Assembly (NCBI RefSeq): GCF_001747085.1
Contig: NZ_MDJD01000054.1
Location: forward strand, 930,001 to 994,000
Length of the DNA: 64,000 nucleotides
DNA from: Flavivirga aquatica
GTDB lineage: Bacteria; Bacteroidota; Bacteroidia; Flavobacteriales; Flavobacteriaceae
Reading direction: 5' to 3'
Position numbers and translations under genes: made by a program. Positions 62,813 to 64,000 of this stretch are shown here, in pieces. The notes beneath the pieces were generated by a model, which had not been told where the DNA came from, did no database searches, and was given only the letters and a program-made list of their open reading frames with translations. Within the stretch, counting starts at the first letter, position 1, and the number at the start of each line of letters is the position of its first letter.

Positions 62813-64000
62813 TTATTTACTCATATTAATTTCCCAATAACCTCTAGTACCATCTTTTCGTTCTAAATAGCCTTTTTCTTTAATAGCATTTATATGTTTA
62901 CCAACAGCAGATTCATTGATACCTAAAACTTCAGCTATTTCATTATAAGTTATGGTTTTATTTTCAGCAATTAGTTTAAGTACTTCTTTTTGCCTTTTAG
63001 TCAATTTAGAATTATCGTCTATTTCACTACCTATTACACCACCTATTACACCACCTATTGCACCACCTTCTCCATTATCTTCTTTATCATCTACTTTAGT
63101 AGTAAGTTCTTTAGTAACAAAAGCCATTCTAAGAAAGTTTTCAGAAAAATTAAAACTCTCTTTACCATAATGATCTAAAATACGTGGAATACCAGAACCC
63201 AATTGCTCTACTAACTCCAGGTCTTTAAATATGCGCATCAGTTCTTTGTTACGAGGGACTGAAAACCCTTCAAAAAATTCTTGCTGACTCAATCCTTCAG
63301 GTAAACCTCCAGCAGATGTAATTTCAATTCTATCTGAAAAAATCTCAAACTTGGGCGGTACTTCATTGGTATAATCATTATGTACAAAAGCATTAATAAT
63401 GGCTTCACGTAATGCAATAGGATTCCATAGGTGACTTTGTTCTCTCTCCTTTGAAGTGATTTTTGTAGCTATTCTATTTTCTACAGCAATTTTATCTATG
63501 ACTTGTTTAGTTGCCTTTGCTAAACACTCATTGCCATACTCATTACTTTCTATTAAATCTGTTCGATTTGTACCAGAATATTTAGCAACTTTAATAGACG
63601 TATTATTCTTATCTGCCAAAAGATAAGCTGCATAATTATATGCGCCATCTTCAGTAAGTAGTTCTAAATTTTTAGCAAATGCGTTGCCTAGTTTATAGCC
63701 TGATTCTTCATAATATATTTTCAGTTGGCTAAAAGTCAAGTCTTGTGTCGTTGCTTTGATTTTACTTATGGAATTTCGAGTACGTTTAGAAAAAAGCGTA
63801 TCAATCATTTTTTGAGGCATTGGTTCTGCAGCAGTTCCAATTCGTATAAAGCACCCCTTTTCACTCATACCATATTTTCTTAAATGATATGGTTTTTCTG
63901 GTCCACTTGCTACAATAATTTTTATGATATCCTTACCCTCACGTTCTTCACTAACAATATCAAATAAGCCTAATGCAGATGGTTTAATATTGTGTTTCAA
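62813..64000 (-). CDS. AlbA_2/Schlafen-like ATP-binding regulator with winged helix, partial
   Basis: At least 395 residues are present, with the N-terminus cut by the window end. The first part, with GCFIRIGTAAEPMP, belongs to the AlbA_2 (divergent AAA_4, Schlafen-like) domain. NPIALREAIINAFVHNDYTN and ELVEQLGSGIPRILDHYG are the HATPase_c_4 segments seen in RecG-like regulators. A glycine/isoleucine repeat linker (GGAIGGVIGGVIG) leads to a C-terminal winged helix (LTKRQKEVLKLIAENKTITY, then GINESAVGKHINAI). Such proteins act as regulators and also occur in defence loci. Confidence 0.85.
   Translation of the reverse strand: MKHNIKPSALGLFDIVSEEREGKDIIKIIVASGPEKPYHLRKYGMSEKGCFIRIGTAAEPMPQKMIDTLFSKRTRNSISKIKATTQDLTFSQLKIYYEESGYKLGNAFAKNLELLTEDGAYNYAAYLLADKNNTSIKVAKYSGTNRTDLIESNEYGNECLAKATKQVIDKIAVENRIATKITSKEREQSHLWNPIALREAIINAFVHNDYTNEVPPKFEIFSDRIEITSAGGLPEGLSQQEFFEGFSVPRNKELMRIFKDLELVEQLGSGIPRILDHYGKESFNFSENFLRMAFVTKELTTKVDDKEDNGEGGAIGGVIGGVIGSEIDDNSKLTKRQKEVLKLIAENKTITYNEIAEVLGINESAVGKHINAIKEKGYLERKDGTRGYWEINMSK
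63026..63067. repeat. Short tandem repeat of a 12-base unit in a coding linker
   Basis: The unit CACCACCTATTA is repeated about three times with small changes, encoding the GGVIGGVIGG linker. It lies between the ATP-binding part and the winged helix of the regulator and could vary in length by slippage. Confidence 0.6.

Overview
The window is AT-rich DNA (roughly one third G+C by eye) from a bacterium of the phylum Bacteroidota, most likely a member of the Flavobacteriaceae. The evidence is type IX secretion (Por) tails, a SusC/BtuB-style TonB receptor with an N-terminal carboxypeptidase-like domain, CTnDOT-type conjugation genes, a PduO adenosyltransferase, and promoter-like TAnnTTTG elements with almost no Shine-Dalgarno sequences.

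Bases 1-24,481 form a nearly complete cobalamin (vitamin B12) locus. The plus strand carries the end of threonine-phosphate decarboxylase, cbiB and a small P-loop ATPase. A cobalamin riboswitch follows, and it controls a TonB-dependent B12 receptor, a [2Fe-2S] ferredoxin, a short-chain dehydrogenase-like protein and the chelatase cbiX. A convergent minus-strand operon of 13 genes runs cobW, pduO, cobI, cobJ-cobH fusion, bluB, cobL, cbiG-cobM fusion, cobK, cbiD, a NiCoT-like cobalt transporter, a ChlI/ChlD-type chelatase subunit, cobB and cobN. The gene set mixes 'aerobic' (cobN) and 'anaerobic' (cbiD, cbiG, cbiX) parts. The 3' end of cobB is fused in frame to a REP-associated tyrosine transposase (RAYT) flanked by two near-identical palindromes. 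Two more palindromes of the same type lie elsewhere in the operon.

Bases 24,482-32,520 are an accessory zone. It holds relics of IS3, IS200/IS605, IS1380 and IS5 transposases, a broken 2-oxoglutarate-type oxygenase gene and another decayed minus-strand gene. Intact genes here are one lipoprotein and a four-gene cluster (SnoaL-like lipoprotein, metallo-beta-lactamase-fold protein, DsbA-like lipoprotein, DoxX membrane protein).

Bases 32,626-42,763 contain a 4.6 kb segment present twice in direct orientation, 5.53 kb apart. Each copy encodes a ~1290-residue secreted Asp-box/beta-propeller protein with a type IX secretion tail. The copies are almost identical except for short patches of concentrated amino-acid changes. 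The spacer holds a decayed ELWxxDGT-repeat gene and a 36-bp 3' fragment of a tRNA gene. The same fragment recurs just after the second copy, where it extends into the anticodon loop of tRNA-Met(CAT).

From 42,898 to beyond the right edge lies an integrative conjugative element. Its order is tRNA-Met attachment half-site, GTACT-type repeats, tyrosine integrase, cargo (D-cysteine desulfhydrase-like enzyme and a membrane LuxR-type regulator), rteC, an excisionase-like HTH gene, replication/ATPase genes, an endonuclease-fold protein, an unknown/PIN gene pair, an amidase, and the transfer operon traE-F-G-I-J-K-M-N. Last come a minus-strand group with an exonuclease-like fusion, a small membrane protein and an AlbA/Schlafen-like ATP-binding regulator cut by the window end. 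No relaxase or coupling protein is visible in the window.
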